A stretch of 64,000 bases of DNA from Clostridium scatologenes (GCF_000968375.1 NZ_CP009933.1:1674001-1738000); one strand, 5' to 3'; counted from the stretch's first letter, positions 8,407 through 18,661 are shown. Numbers and translations: made by a program. Notes: generated by a model from the letters alone, not told the origin.

Positions 8407-8451
8407 CATTTTCATATATTAATTTATTTTAAAGTGGTGAAAAATATTTTA

Positions 8452-9342
8452 TTAAACAATTTCTACTCTATTACGCCCACTACTTTTAGCTTTGTATAAT
8501 GCTTCATCAGCTTGCCTTATAATTTCATCACTTTTTAAATCTTTAATGTTCTCTTTAAAGCAAGCACCTATACTTATTGTTATTTTTACTTTATCATTAT
8601 CTATTTGGAACTCATTATCTTGAACATTTCTTCTTAATTTTTCACATAAATTATATAAACCTTCTTTATCTGAATTTGTAAATATAATTCCAAATTCCTC
8701 TCCACCATACCTGCCTGCAATACCAAAATTAGCTACTGATTCTGACAAAATATCAGAAAGTCCCTTTAATACTTTATCTCCAAATAAATGGCCATAAATG
8801 TCATTTACCTTTTTAAAATGGTCAATGTCTATCATTGCAAAAGAGATACCAGAAGATTTTTTTTCATGCTTTTTAATTTCTTTTTCCAATATTTCTATCA
8901 AAAAGGTATGATTATATAACCCAGTAAGACCATCCTTAATAGCCATAGCCTTTAATTTTTCTTGATATTCATTATATCTTAAAACAGACTTAACTCTGGC
9001 AGCTAATTCCACTTCATCTATAGGTTTTTTAATATAATCAAAAGCTCCTAACTCTAATGCCTTTTTAACATCACTACTATGAGTTCTTCCTGTTATCATA
9101 ATAATAGGTATATCTTGTGTCTGAATGTCTCCCTTCAACATTTTGCAAATTTCAAATCCGTCAATTCCTGGTAATATTATATCTAAAAGTATTGCAGATG
9201 GTTTGATCAAATACACCATTTCTAATATAGAACTTCCATTATCAAATGGATAAACCATATATCCTTCAGCTTTTAAAATGTCTGTCATAAGAGTCAAACT
9301 TAATTTATCATCATCAACCACTAATATTTTCGCGTTTGCCAT
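8452..9342 (-). CDS. Response regulator with GGDEF diguanylate cyclase output
   Basis: About 296 residues from the ATG at 9340-9342 (MANAKILVVDDD); GAAGGGG lies before it, inside the longer frame. Residues 3-120 are a receiver domain with D54 as phosphoacceptor (ILLDIILPG), acidic pocket DDD and lysine in YIKKPID. Residues 135-296 are a GGDEF domain with an intact GGEEF active loop (RYGGEEFGIIF), so c-di-GMP synthesis is expected. The RxxD inhibitory site that would precede the loop by five residues is absent (NFGIAG). The layout is that of a PleD/WspR-like cytosolic enzyme. No partner kinase gene is adjacent. Confidence 0.9.
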   Translation of the reverse strand: MANAKILVVDDDKLSLTLMTDILKAEGYMVYPFDNGSSILEMVYLIKPSAILLDIILPGIDGFEICKMLKGDIQTQDIPIIMITGRTHSSDVKKALELGAFDYIKKPIDEVELAARVKSVLRYNEYQEKLKAMAIKDGLTGLYNHTFLIEILEKEIKKHEKKSSGISFAMIDIDHFKKVNDIYGHLFGDKVLKGLSDILSESVANFGIAGRYGGEEFGIIFTNSDKEGLYNLCEKLRRNVQDNEFQIDNDKVKITISIGACFKENIKDLKSDEIIRQADEALYKAKSSGRNRVEIV

Positions 9343-9551
9343 ATTATTTTCCCCTTCTATTTTTGTAATTAACATCTAAGAAAATTCAGGTTTTATTGTA
9401 AAATTTAATTTCATTATCCAACTAAAAGTAGAGTATATCTTGAATTATATTAGAATTCAAGCATTTCATCAAGGAAAATAATTTTATTTTGATGTTTTTT
9501 CCTGCACTTTTTATGTTTTTTGCTGCTGTGGTGAAAAAATATTTCTATAAA

Positions 9552-10412
9552 TTAATCATCAAAACAATGCAAAACTTGTTTCACATTATAACCTTCTTTA
9601 GAAAAGTTTGAGAAAATCACTTCATATTTATTAGGTATAACCTTTATAATATTTAAATATATAGGCATATTTTTTAAATTTTCTATGTTTAATCCTCTTT
9701 TTTCCATGACAATATTATATTCATCACTAAATCTTTCTATTAAACTAGCAGTACCTGAAATTTGAACTCCAGCTAAACTTTTAAAATCCTTATAGTTTTC
9801 ATATACTGCTATAGAAACATTATGATTTACATAAATATGTGCATATTTTTCACCTCCTTCACTGATAAAATAAATTGCTTGATTTAAATATTTATATTCA
9901 ATAGGTGTAGCTCTTACTTTATTTTCATGTGCAGTACACAAGGTACATGTATTATGTCTTAAAAGAAATTCTTCAATTTTCATTTTTAAAATATCTACTG
10001 GCATATTACTATTATCTTTAAAAATTCTTTTTATTTGCAACGCTTTATTTGCAATTTCTAATTCATCCATAAGTGATGGGAAATATTCTGAAAAAATTAT
10101 ACATTTATCCAGCATATTGCATATCTTTTTCAGAAGTTTATCTGAATTTGTAACATTCAAAGATGTACAAAGAATTGCAACTCTCTTATTTTCTAATTCA
10201 TCAGAATTTGTTTTCACAAAATTTACATATTCGTAAAAATCATCTTTTGAATTAACTGACATAAGAATAACCAAATTGGAATAATTTTTAAAGTTGGTTC
10301 TAAATTGTTGAAACAACATGGTTTTAGCTGGTCCCAGGGTACAGCTTAAAACCTCTGCAAATTTTTTAACCGTATATCCTTGTTTTTTATAAAGAACCAA
10401 TGTATTATCCAT
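9552..10412 (-). CDS. Two-domain flavodoxin-like plus FMN-binding split-barrel protein
   Basis: 286 residues behind GGAAGTGG. The N-terminal 130 or so residues have the pattern of a flavodoxin-type domain (NTLVLYKKQGYTVKKFAEVL, VILMSV, RVAILCTSL). The C-terminal part (KVRATPIEYKYLNQAIYFISEGGEKYAHIYVNHNVSIAVYE, read in two strands) resembles the pyridoxamine-phosphate-oxidase split barrel that binds FMN. The phosphate-binding T/S-rich loop of ordinary flavodoxins is not obvious, so the first domain may be degenerate. The pair CTLCTAH at the junction holds two cysteines. It is transcribed alone. A redox or flavin-dependent detoxification role is likely but not identified. Confidence 0.6.
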   Translation of the reverse strand: MDNTLVLYKKQGYTVKKFAEVLSCTLGPAKTMLFQQFRTNFKNYSNLVILMSVNSKDDFYEYVNFVKTNSDELENKRVAILCTSLNVTNSDKLLKKICNMLDKCIIFSEYFPSLMDELEIANKALQIKRIFKDNSNMPVDILKMKIEEFLLRHNTCTLCTAHENKVRATPIEYKYLNQAIYFISEGGEKYAHIYVNHNVSIAVYENYKDFKSLAGVQISGTASLIERFSDEYNIVMEKRGLNIENLKNMPIYLNIIKVIPNKYEVIFSNFSKEGYNVKQVLHCFDD

Positions 10413-10517
10413 TTAACCACTTCCTAATTTTATTTACATTACAATTTTACCATAAAATGTAAGCAACTCAAATTATTTTATTAATATAAACATTCTAAAA
10501 ATAAATACTAATAAAAT

Positions 10518-10546
10518 AAAAAAGCTATTATATTTAAATAGCTTTT
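10518..10546 (-). terminator. Terminator of the soluble chemoreceptor-like gene
   Basis: AAAAAGCTATT and AATAGCTTTTT flank a short loop, 24 bases beyond the stop of the 10570-11406 gene, followed by a T-rich tract on both strands. Confidence 0.8.
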
Positions 10547-10569
10547 TATTTTAACTTATTATAATATTA

Positions 10570-11406
10570 TTAAAGTTTTTCTCCAATTTTTTGTATTATT
10601 TGTGCTGTATTACTAAGTTCACTTATACTGCTATTTATTTCTTCAACACTTGCAGCTTGAGTTTCAAAAGCACTATTATTTTCATAAATACTACTTGTAA
10701 CATTTTCAATTGAAGTTTTCAATTTAGTCAAAACATTGTTTATTTCACCTATAGATTCACTACTTGAATTTGACAACTTTCTTATTTCATTAGCAACAAC
10801 ACTAAACCCTTTTCCCATTTCTCCAGCTCTTGCTGATTCTATTGCTGCATTAAGTCCTAACAAGTTAGTTTGCTTGGATACATTCTGAACAAAACCTATA
10901 ATTTCATCTGTTTTCTTCATATCTTCATTTGTAGCATTTATTTCTTGCAATATATCATTACTGTTTTTAGCTACACCTTGTATTCCAGAAGCTACATTAT
11001 CAATGACTTTAGAAATTTCTGTAAAAGATTGTACAAAAGTTTTAGAATGTTCTTTAATATCCTCTCCCCAATTTCTTTTTCCTATGGCAATACTACCTAT
11101 AATTTGTCCATCCTTATTCTTTATTGGAGATGCTACTGCTTTTATAGCCATCCCAAAATATTCCTTAGGCAAATCTTTTGTTACTGTCTTTCCCTGTTGC
11201 ATGCATAAATAAGCTGGAATATCATGAGGTATATTATCACCTTCACCATAATTACCTTTATAACTACTAACACCAAATTTAGTAATTTTGATTATTTTTT
11301 CTCTATCAGTAAGCATAAATCGTACTTCATTACCAAATAATTCACTAATACAAGGCAATACATAGCTGATACTTAAAATTAAATTATCGTCATCCAAATT
11401 TTTCAT
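10570..11406 (-). CDS. Soluble methyl-accepting chemotaxis-type signal transducer
   Basis: About 278 residues; the ATG at 11404-11406 sits ten bases after GGAG, while the upstream in-frame TTG is only four bases from it. No membrane segment is present. Residues 1-125 form a PAS/GAF-like sensor (SISYVLPCISELFG, then ASPIKNKDGQIIGSIAIGKR). Residues 130-278 are an MCP signalling helix pair with the conserved hairpin QTNLLGLNAAIESARAGE and GFSVVANEIRKLS. The signalling part is shorter than in full receptors, without clear methylation helices. It should bind CheW/CheA or form a cytosolic cluster; the ligand is unknown. Confidence 0.85.
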   Translation of the reverse strand: MKNLDDDNLILSISYVLPCISELFGNEVRFMLTDREKIIKITKFGVSSYKGNYGEGDNIPHDIPAYLCMQQGKTVTKDLPKEYFGMAIKAVASPIKNKDGQIIGSIAIGKRNWGEDIKEHSKTFVQSFTEISKVIDNVASGIQGVAKNSNDILQEINATNEDMKKTDEIIGFVQNVSKQTNLLGLNAAIESARAGEMGKGFSVVANEIRKLSNSSSESIGEINNVLTKLKTSIENVTSSIYENNSAFETQAASVEEINSSISELSNTAQIIQKIGEKL

Positions 11407-11579
11407 TTTCAATAAACTCCTTTGTTGTGTTTTTGCAATTACTTAATATAATTAAATTATTATTGTCAAAACTCTACATATTTTTTATAACACTATTTTA
11501 TCCTTTAATTCTAAATAATTCAAGGCAATTATTTAAACAGTATAAGCATGTCCCTAATATAAATTAAATCTTCTAAAAG

Positions 11580-13115
11580 CTAACCACCTAAATAACTAAA
11601 ATGCATGTAGTCCTTTGGATTCTTGAAGTTACCTCCCCAATCCCATTTGTATTTTTCAAACACTTTAACTATTTCTGGTGTTACAGAATATGGATCTTCA
11701 TTGGGCTTGTAATAATTTCCAACCTGAGATTGCACTTTCCCATTCTTATCTAATTGAATATAATAATTTTCATCTGGATTTATGTCAATGGCAGCACCAG
11801 CTGGATGGTTAATACATGAATCTGAATCTCTAAATCCACCTATATCATCTATTGGAAACTGCTCTGGTAGTGCATATATTTCATCAAAAATTTGTTTTAC
11901 AACTGATGATAACTTCTTATTAACCTCAATATTTTTAATTACAGTTTTTTTACCCTTGTTTTTATCATTTTTATCTACATAATCCCATACCTTAATATTG
12001 ATACTTTCTATATTCTGCTGCTTTGCTTCTTTAGTTGTATATTGCCAATTACCATTGAGTTTAGCAAATGTTCCATCCTTTTCTGCATCGCCAATGAGAA
12101 ACTGTCTTCTATTAGCTGCATTTGTTGCATCATTATTATCCTTATCTACTACTACCTGCTGCTGAAATAAATTATTAACTTTTGATATAGGCAATACACC
12201 TTCTCCACCTAATATAACTTTATTTTCAACTACCTCTTCTTGTAGCAATTTATTCATGTGATTGTTATCGCTATTTCCTGCAAATATTATTGGATTACCA
12301 TTTTTTACTGCCAATCCTACAGCACTTAATGCATCCGCAAAACCTTCACCTGATGTTATATAAATGGTATTAAAATTTATATTTGCTTTAAAATTATCTA
12401 TAATACTTTCATTTAATGAATAAGGTGCATTTCCTGATATTCTCTTAACTCCTGGAAACTTATTTGCTACTGCTTCTGATATTAAGCTTTCATCTCCCAA
12501 TACATATGTGTTTTTTACATTATGTTCTTTAAGATATGCTTGTACAACATTGGGGATTTCATCTTTAGATACTAATAACACTGGAGCATTGTTCTTGGCT
12601 GACACAGGAGCTACAGATAAAGAACCTGAAAAATCCTCTCCATTTGATATAAAAATTTCATCTACATTTCCTAATTCCTTTGCTATATTTACAGCTGTAG
12701 AATATCTATCCTGTCCTGATAATCTTTTTAAATTGTAACCGCTCTTTTTAAGTGAATTTTCAATATCGTTGGAAACAACACCTTTTCCACCTAATATTAT
12801 TATATTTTTAGGCTTTAACCTATTTAGTTCATTTACTAATACAGGATTGTCTTTTATAGAATTTCCTTGGATTAATAGTATAGGTGCTTTATATTTATAT
12901 GATAATACTGAGGCACCTAATGCATCTGGATAATTTTCGCCATTTGCTATAATAATGTTTTCTGCTGTACTCCAGCCACTTTGTGAAACTGCTTTACATG
13001 TATCATAACGTGTTTGTCCAGATAATCTTGCAGTATTATCTTGTGCATCTACACTAGTTGTTATTATTCCAAATATAAAAATTCCTACTAGTACTGTTAT
13101 TACTCTTTTATTCAA
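11580..13115 (-). CDS. Secreted cell-wall protein: three CWB2 repeats plus M15-type D,D-/L,D-peptidase
   Basis: About 511 residues from a TTG at 13113-13115, six bases after GGGGGAG. A signal peptide ends near SVDA. Three cell-wall-binding type 2 repeats follow (RLSGQTRYDTCKAV, RLSGQDRYSTAVNI and a degenerate RISGNAPYSLNESI). The C-terminal 150 residues are a Peptidase_M15_4 domain with the zinc set HPAGAAIDINP (His, Asp) and DYMHFSY (His) and the WDWGGNFK motif. It should be held on the wall by the CWB2 repeats and cut peptidoglycan stem peptides. It is transcribed alone. The window has a second CWB2 protein at 40497-42758. Confidence 0.88.
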   Translation of the reverse strand: MNKRVITVLVGIFIFGIITTSVDAQDNTARLSGQTRYDTCKAVSQSGWSTAENIIIANGENYPDALGASVLSYKYKAPILLIQGNSIKDNPVLVNELNRLKPKNIIILGGKGVVSNDIENSLKKSGYNLKRLSGQDRYSTAVNIAKELGNVDEIFISNGEDFSGSLSVAPVSAKNNAPVLLVSKDEIPNVVQAYLKEHNVKNTYVLGDESLISEAVANKFPGVKRISGNAPYSLNESIIDNFKANINFNTIYITSGEGFADALSAVGLAVKNGNPIIFAGNSDNNHMNKLLQEEVVENKVILGGEGVLPISKVNNLFQQQVVVDKDNNDATNAANRRQFLIGDAEKDGTFAKLNGNWQYTTKEAKQQNIESINIKVWDYVDKNDKNKGKKTVIKNIEVNKKLSSVVKQIFDEIYALPEQFPIDDIGGFRDSDSCINHPAGAAIDINPDENYYIQLDKNGKVQSQVGNYYKPNEDPYSVTPEIVKVFEKYKWDWGGNFKNPKDYMHFSYLGG

Positions 13116-13280
13116 CACCTTCTCCCCCCTTATTTTCAATTGTTATCTTATAAATTATTACATATTAGTACATTTTTCTTCACATATTTAATTTTACCAT
13201 ATAATTTATCCGATCGCTACCATTGCTAAGTTTCACTTGATTTCGTTTAAACTTACAGTTTATTTAAAATATGCAAAAAT

Positions 13281-13324
13281 AAAAACAACAAATTAGTAAA
13301 TTATATTACTAACTTGTTGTTTTT
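13281..13324 (-). terminator. Terminator of the ABC/esterase/kinase operon
   Basis: 19-base arms 13281-13299 and 13306-13324 pair with a single G-T wobble around a short loop. They lie 36 bases beyond the kinase stop. Confidence 0.85.
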
Positions 13325-13360
13325 GTTTTTACAATAACATAAAACTTATTTTTGATATTA

Positions 13361-14791
13361 TTATATATTGCTTATCTCTAGCTCCACTTTAACTTTAGCT
13401 CCACCTTTTTCATTATTTTCAGCTTCAATTTTTCCATTAAATTTATCTACTAAAGCTTTTACTATATATAATCCAAGCCCTGAATGTCCTTTTTCTTTTG
13501 ATCTTGATTCATCCCCTTGATAAAATTTTTTAAAAATGTTTGCGATATCTTTTTTTGAAAATCCACAGCCTGTATCTAAAACACAAAGAAACATTTTTTC
13601 TTCAGTTAAATTTAAATTAAGTTCTATATTTCCTCCTTCCTTAGTAAATCTTAGACTATTAGAAATTAGATTATCTAATACTTCAGATAGAGCATAACAA
13701 TCCATACTTACTAAGGCTTTGCTTGTTCTTTCATCATTAATTATACATTTAAAACTTATTTTTTTATCTTCTGCAAGTATATTGTAATCAAAAGACTTTT
13801 CATTCATAAATTCAATTATGTTGCATTTTTTATATTTAAGAGTAAAATCCGATTTTTCAATTTTAGTTAAAACATTCATTTTTTCTATTAATTTAGTCAT
13901 TCTATCTGCATTGTTATCAATTAAATTTAGGTACCTATAAACTTTATCTTCATCAAATCTTTTACTATCTATAAGACCTTCAACATGACCTTTGATTATA
14001 GTAATTGGTGTTTTTAAATCATGGGCAATAGCAGATACCATTTCTTTTCTTTGTTGTTCCATTTCCCACTGCTGATTTAAAGATTTTTTAAGCCCAAATC
14101 TCATTTCTTCAAAGGATTTACAAAGCCTTCCTAATTCATCTTTACTGCTGTAATCTATAGTAAAATCTAAATCTTTATTTTTTATTTTTTCAGCACCATC
14201 CATAAGCTGCTTTAAGGGTATTTTTAATTTTTTATTAAGCCTAGATGCAAAAATAGTAGTAAAAATTATAATATATATAAATGGAGATAAAAGCATTATA
14301 TTTTCTGAATGCTTAACTATCCAATTATATTTAGGGTTAGAGGCGCTACTTCTTAAATAATACTTAAAAATAACCATTCCTTGTATTTTACTATTATATA
14401 TAATAGGTACATATTTTATCATCTTTGGTGTGCTGTTTTTATCAATTTCAGGTTCTTTTCTTAATTTAACTGGAGTTTTTACTATACTTTCTTTAAAGTA
14501 GCCATATAATAACTCTCCTCTTGAATCCACGACTTCATATTCTATGCCTTGAAGAGGAATTACTTTTTCCAAATTACCTTTAAAATTCTTATTTAAAACT
14601 CTATCCTTATTTTCACTTATATACTTTTCAATATCTGGTACAATGGATTCATAATAATTTGATCTTAATATTATGTTTTTTTCTGTTAACTTTAAATCTA
14701 TATAAATTCCTGCAAAAGTAAACAACATGCTCAAAATTAATACTGATAATATAGAAATAATAAATTGTTTTTTAAAAGTAATATTTTTCAT
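13361..14791 (-). CDS. Membrane sensor histidine kinase
   Basis: 476 residues. Membrane helices lie at about 9-31 and 165-183 and enclose an extracellular domain of about 130 residues. A HAMP linker (190-245) is followed by a HisKA helix with H257 in AIAHDLKTPIT and a HATPase domain (N box DNLISNSLRF, G boxes DTGCGFS and GHSGLGLYIV). It is the last gene of an operon with an ABC-2 exporter and an erythromycin-esterase homologue. The OmpR-type regulator at 18747-19430, just upstream of that operon, is the likely partner. A role in sensing envelope stress or an antimicrobial is inferred from the neighbours. Confidence 0.9.
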   Translation of the reverse strand: MKNITFKKQFIISILSVLILSMLFTFAGIYIDLKLTEKNIILRSNYYESIVPDIEKYISENKDRVLNKNFKGNLEKVIPLQGIEYEVVDSRGELLYGYFKESIVKTPVKLRKEPEIDKNSTPKMIKYVPIIYNSKIQGMVIFKYYLRSSASNPKYNWIVKHSENIMLLSPFIYIIIFTTIFASRLNKKLKIPLKQLMDGAEKIKNKDLDFTIDYSSKDELGRLCKSFEEMRFGLKKSLNQQWEMEQQRKEMVSAIAHDLKTPITIIKGHVEGLIDSKRFDEDKVYRYLNLIDNNADRMTKLIEKMNVLTKIEKSDFTLKYKKCNIIEFMNEKSFDYNILAEDKKISFKCIINDERTSKALVSMDCYALSEVLDNLISNSLRFTKEGGNIELNLNLTEEKMFLCVLDTGCGFSKKDIANIFKKFYQGDESRSKEKGHSGLGLYIVKALVDKFNGKIEAENNEKGGAKVKVELEISNI

Positions 14792-14804
14792 TTACATCCT
14801 ACCT

Positions 14805-16136
14805 TTATTTATTTGGAATCAAATAATTGGGTTCAGAATCAGTTGTCTTATCTATATATATCAAACCATCATAACTTTCATTTAAAGTAGTATTTACATA
14901 GCTTTTATTATCTCCCTCGAAAGTAGCACCAAAATCACGACAACTTTGTGATGAAGATATAAAACCCTTAATGTATTTATTTTCTGCTGCTGTTTTAAAA
15001 TCTATAAAAAACAAAGGACTAACTTTAGATAAAATATATGGTGCTGATTCTTTGTTTGCTGCTTTAAGTGTACACTTTTTAAGAACATTTGGCTGAGAAG
15101 TTTTGTCCACTGCTATGGCAGTTCCTTCATTAAATTGAAACCCAATAACATATAATTTGTCCTTGTACATATCATACAAATTTGCTCCCATTCTTTTTAC
15201 ATTATAATCCCCATTATTTAAGTTATCTTCTTGCTTGTCTACATGTGTATTATGTGCCCAAAGCATAATTTTTGCATCCTGGCCCTGAAAATCTAATATC
15301 CATTTGACATTTTCAGCCATATATTTATCTCTCTTATTCTCCATTTCAGTATTACTTTGTTTTCCATGGAGCATATCATAAGCTTGATATATAATATTTA
15401 AATTTTGTTTATAAAGTTCATAATCTTCCTTTGATGATTTGTTAATATAATCATTTTTGTTTTTTTCCATTATATTGATTATTTCTTTAACTTTATCTCC
15501 TGGCAGCTGTACATCTTTATTATCAAATACATTTGGAATTCTAAACTTTCCAAGTACACTATCTATTTGACCTTCATAAACTGGATCTACCTTTTTCAAA
15601 TATTCTGTAACCTTTGTCGCTGCTGTATCAGATGATTGCATATCAAAACCATAAAACTTAACTTTTTTATCATGATTTTTATTATATTCTCTCATCCATT
15701 TTACCATATCTACTACTTCTTTCGTATCCCATGTCCAAAATTCCATTCCACCTACAACCTTCTCAGCATCCCCTTTTCCATATAAAACATAGTCATTAAT
15801 AGCCATGCAGTCACTCATACATGCTTCTATTCCAAAAACATTATATCCCATTTTTTCAACTAAAAATTCAAGCATTCTATGTTTCATTTGAAAGAATTCC
15901 TTTGTTCCATGAGTAGCCTCTCCCATAGCTACAATTTTTTTATCTCCTAATGTACTTTTTAAAGGCATTAAATCCTTAAAATCATTTCCTGCTTTTACTG
16001 TGTTTATATCTACTTTTTTACTTTTTAAAGCCTCTACAACTTTACCCTTTTTATATTCTTCATATTGATTATTTACTAGAGAAACTCCAAGAATTAAAAT
16101 TAGAGCACAAACTATTATAGTTACTATTTTCTTCAT
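14805..16136 (-). CDS. Erythromycin-esterase-family protein, membrane-anchored or secreted
   Basis: 443 residues. Residues 4-22 form a signal or anchor helix, so the domain should act outside the membrane, unlike the cytosolic EreA/EreB. Family motifs include GEATHGTKEFFQMKHRM (catalytic-type His and Glu), VFGIEA, and WAHNTHV. EreA/EreB-type enzymes hydrolyse the macrolide lactone; many homologues have other, unknown substrates. It lies 13 bases before the kinase gene and 33 bases after a permease gene, so it belongs to the exporter/kinase operon. Macrolide hydrolysis is possible but not established. Confidence 0.8.
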   Translation of the reverse strand: MKKIVTIIVCALILILGVSLVNNQYEEYKKGKVVEALKSKKVDINTVKAGNDFKDLMPLKSTLGDKKIVAMGEATHGTKEFFQMKHRMLEFLVEKMGYNVFGIEACMSDCMAINDYVLYGKGDAEKVVGGMEFWTWDTKEVVDMVKWMREYNKNHDKKVKFYGFDMQSSDTAATKVTEYLKKVDPVYEGQIDSVLGKFRIPNVFDNKDVQLPGDKVKEIINIMEKNKNDYINKSSKEDYELYKQNLNIIYQAYDMLHGKQSNTEMENKRDKYMAENVKWILDFQGQDAKIMLWAHNTHVDKQEDNLNNGDYNVKRMGANLYDMYKDKLYVIGFQFNEGTAIAVDKTSQPNVLKKCTLKAANKESAPYILSKVSPLFFIDFKTAAENKYIKGFISSSQSCRDFGATFEGDNKSYVNTTLNESYDGLIYIDKTTDSEPNYLIPNK

Positions 16137-16169
16137 TTATTTCATACCTCCAACCTTTCATATTTCACC

Positions 16170-16943
16170 TTAATAGAGGTAGTCTTTTTTTATCCATATT
16201 TCTATTCCCATAAAAAGCCCACACACAATTAAAGCCAATACAGCAATATGCTCACTTGCAGGTACTGTATGTCCTAAAGTATAAAATCCATATTTCACAT
16301 TTCTCCATAAGAACTCAAATACATTTGTAAAATGTGTTAAAATTGCAATTGATCCAATTACAGATAAAATAGAAATTACAGAGTTAGATATTGATACTGA
16401 AATAATACATGCTATAGAAAGAATGCTTACCGACACTAAGAGCTGTATCATATAAAATTTTACAATGTATAATAAGGCACCTAATGAATTAAATTTATGC
16501 TGTATATTATAGAATGTAACAGTCGACACCTTAGGCATAAACAAGTATCCAAAAATAGTGCTGATTATAAATATTACAAAAATTAATATGAATGTAGTTA
16601 ATATTAAACTTATCCATTTTGATATCATAAATTCATATTTTTTATAAGGCCTTATCATATAAATTCTAAAAGCTCCTGCAATTTGTTCATAATTCATTGA
16701 ATCAATAAATATAATTGGTAATACTATATACAATAAAATCAAACTAACCTCCTGATATATAAAAGGTGAAAAATTTAGTGAATTCAACGCTACCGTATAA
16801 TTTTTTGCATCATAAGAACCACTTGGACTCATTAATCTAAATATACAACTAACTATTGTATCTAATATAATAAGCATTAATAATATTCTTGTTTTTTTAT
16901 TAATCCATATTCTTTGAAATTCAGCTTCTATCAATCTTTTCAT
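16170..16943 (-). CDS. ABC-2 type permease subunit
   Basis: 257 residues with about six membrane helices, behind GGGAGG. The N-terminal MKRLIEAEFQRIWINKKTR amphipathic start and the overall size match the permeases of bacitracin/lantibiotic-type (BcrB/LanFEG-like) exporters. It lies 12 bases after a second permease gene, with which it shares the pattern of an N-terminal E-W/F-R-W segment. The two should form a heterodimer powered by the ATPase at 17783-18523. Confidence 0.82.
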   Translation of the reverse strand: MKRLIEAEFQRIWINKKTRILLMLIILDTIVSCIFRLMSPSGSYDAKNYTVALNSLNFSPFIYQEVSLILLYIVLPIIFIDSMNYEQIAGAFRIYMIRPYKKYEFMISKWISLILTTFILIFVIFIISTIFGYLFMPKVSTVTFYNIQHKFNSLGALLYIVKFYMIQLLVSVSILSIACIISVSISNSVISILSVIGSIAILTHFTNVFEFLWRNVKYGFYTLGHTVPASEHIAVLALIVCGLFMGIEIWIKKDYLY

Positions 16944-16955
16944 AATAATTCCTCC

Positions 16956-17768
16956 CTAAATATAACAATCCTTATCATCAAACAAATTAACTGCAATCAA
17001 GTAAAACACTCCTATATACAAAGCAATTATAAATATTATTAACCCTATATCCTTTGGATTTTGTGCAAGTATAATTAATATACCGTGGTCTTGAATTGAT
17101 ACTAAAGATGAAAGGTCTACTATTTCACTTACCTTATTTGTAAATACTGAATACATAGTTGGATATAATCCTGATGCTGCTATAAAAGTTAAACTTCCTC
17201 CAACTGCTCCTGTAGTTGTCCTGCAATTTATGCATATAACCATAATAACTACTGCTGCAGCAATAAGAGTTATAAATGCAATAATATAATACTTAAAATT
17301 GTATAAAACTGCTTCATTTAGTGTAAAAGCATAATTATAAGTTCTAAATTTAACTTTTTCATGTGGAAGAAATAAGTAACCTAGTATATAACTTATAATT
17401 AAATGACTAGTTAATAACAAAAACATCATGCTTACAACTGCCAAAAATTTTGCCTTTATTATATCCTTAAAGGATACTGCCCTTATCATAATCATTCTAA
17501 GCTCACCTGTTCTATATTCACTAGTTATAGATATGATTATTAACAAGATAGCTACAATGTTAAAAAATAGCGTAAGATTCATTTGAAGCACTGTACTTGG
17601 AAAATTTAAAAATGTAGTATATTTAGTACTGCTTGATGTAAATTTAAGGTTTAATTTAAGATAATATTTAACAAAGTTAAACAATATTATAGGTACTAAC
17701 CCAAAGCAAAGCCATGTTGATTTTCGTTTCCACATTCTCTGCCATTCACTCAAAAATAATTGTTTCAT
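16956..17768 (-). CDS. ABC-2 type permease subunit
   Basis: About 270 residues from the ATG at 17766-17768 (MKQLFLSEWQRMWKRK). GGGAGG lies before it, and the longer frame starts on that site. About six helices; residues RTGELRMIMIRAVSFKDIIKAK (as two short motifs) form the usual cytoplasmic coupling segment after the second helix. The gene follows the ATPase gene almost without a gap. Substrate unknown; the linked esterase and kinase suggest export of, or defence against, an antimicrobial. Confidence 0.82.
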   Translation of the reverse strand: MKQLFLSEWQRMWKRKSTWLCFGLVPIILFNFVKYYLKLNLKFTSSSTKYTTFLNFPSTVLQMNLTLFFNIVAILLIIISITSEYRTGELRMIMIRAVSFKDIIKAKFLAVVSMMFLLLTSHLIISYILGYLFLPHEKVKFRTYNYAFTLNEAVLYNFKYYIIAFITLIAAAVVIMVICINCRTTTGAVGGSLTFIAASGLYPTMYSVFTNKVSEIVDLSSLVSIQDHGILIILAQNPKDIGLIIFIIALYIGVFYLIAVNLFDDKDCYI

Positions 17769-17782
17769 TTCTCTTCCTCCCA

Positions 17783-18523
17783 TTAATAGCTACTTACTAA
17801 GTTTATAAATGCATCTTCTAATCTTCCCCCTTCTCCTGTATTTTTTAATAAATTTTCCTTACTTCCCTGCCATATAATCTTTCCTTTATTTATTGCAATA
17901 AATCTATTACATATCTGCTGAAGTTCATCTAAAAGATGGCTTGATATAAAGAAAGTTATATTTTTTTCTTCTCTAAGTTTTAAAATAAGATTTCTTAAAT
18001 CCCTCATTCCTATAGGATCAAGTCCGTTAGCTGGTTCATCTAAAATAACTACTTCTGGGTTATTTAAAAGTGCTTGAGCAATGCCTAGTCTCTGCTTCAT
18101 TCCTAAAGAATAAGTCTTAACCTTATCGTCTCCTCTATCTTCAAGATCAACTATTTTTAATACTTCTTCTACTTTTTCTTTTTGTTCTTCCTTTGACATA
18201 TCAGGATTTATCATAGCTAAATTTTTTAAATTTTGCCTACCTGTCATATATGAAAAAAATATTGGTTCTTCAACAATTGCTCCAAGCTTAGTAAGTGCAA
18301 TTTTTCTATTTTCATTAACATTTACTCCAGCTACACTTACTTCACCTTCTGTAGGCGATATCAAATTTGTTATAACTCTTATTAAGGTAGTTTTCCCTGC
18401 ACCATTTGGACCTATAAAACCGCATATATCTCCTTCATATATATCAAAAGAAACTCCATCCAGTATAGTTCTCTTTCCTATTTTTTTAGTAACATTTTTG
18501 ACTTCAATTTTCTTGTTTAACAT
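17783..18523 (-). CDS. ABC exporter ATPase (BcrA-like)
   Basis: 246 residues. Walker A GPNGAGKTT, Q-loop region VEEPIFF, signature YSLGMKQRLGIAQ, Walker B VVILDEPANGLDP and switch SSHLLDE are all intact. The YSLGMKQR signature and GxVEEP segment are typical of the bacitracin/lantibiotic self-protection group. It is first in the operon ATPase, permease, permease, esterase, kinase, with GGAGG before the ATG. Confidence 0.9.
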   Translation of the reverse strand: MLNKKIEVKNVTKKIGKRTILDGVSFDIYEGDICGFIGPNGAGKTTLIRVITNLISPTEGEVSVAGVNVNENRKIALTKLGAIVEEPIFFSYMTGRQNLKNLAMINPDMSKEEQKEKVEEVLKIVDLEDRGDDKVKTYSLGMKQRLGIAQALLNNPEVVILDEPANGLDPIGMRDLRNLILKLREEKNITFFISSHLLDELQQICNRFIAINKGKIIWQGSKENLLKNTGEGGRLEDAFINLVSSY

Positions 18524-18661
18524 ATTAATTGCCTCCTATAAATTCAAAATTACCAATCTTTTCTTTACTGCTCTTTAATTTTAAAATCCATTTTTAAACT
18601 TTTTATAAAGTTTTTAAAAAATTTAATTCATAGGAAGCTATTAACAAAAATATAAATGCAT

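Larger units (their letters stand above)
8085..8451. other. 367-base intergenic stretch
   Basis: It holds the promoter and palindromic operator of the Crp/Fnr operon at its right-hand gene start (8085-8165) and the terminator of the REC-GGDEF gene (8366-8406). Between them, 8165-8365 is AT-rich with no convincing open reading frame, riboswitch or conserved structure that I can see. Confidence 0.6.
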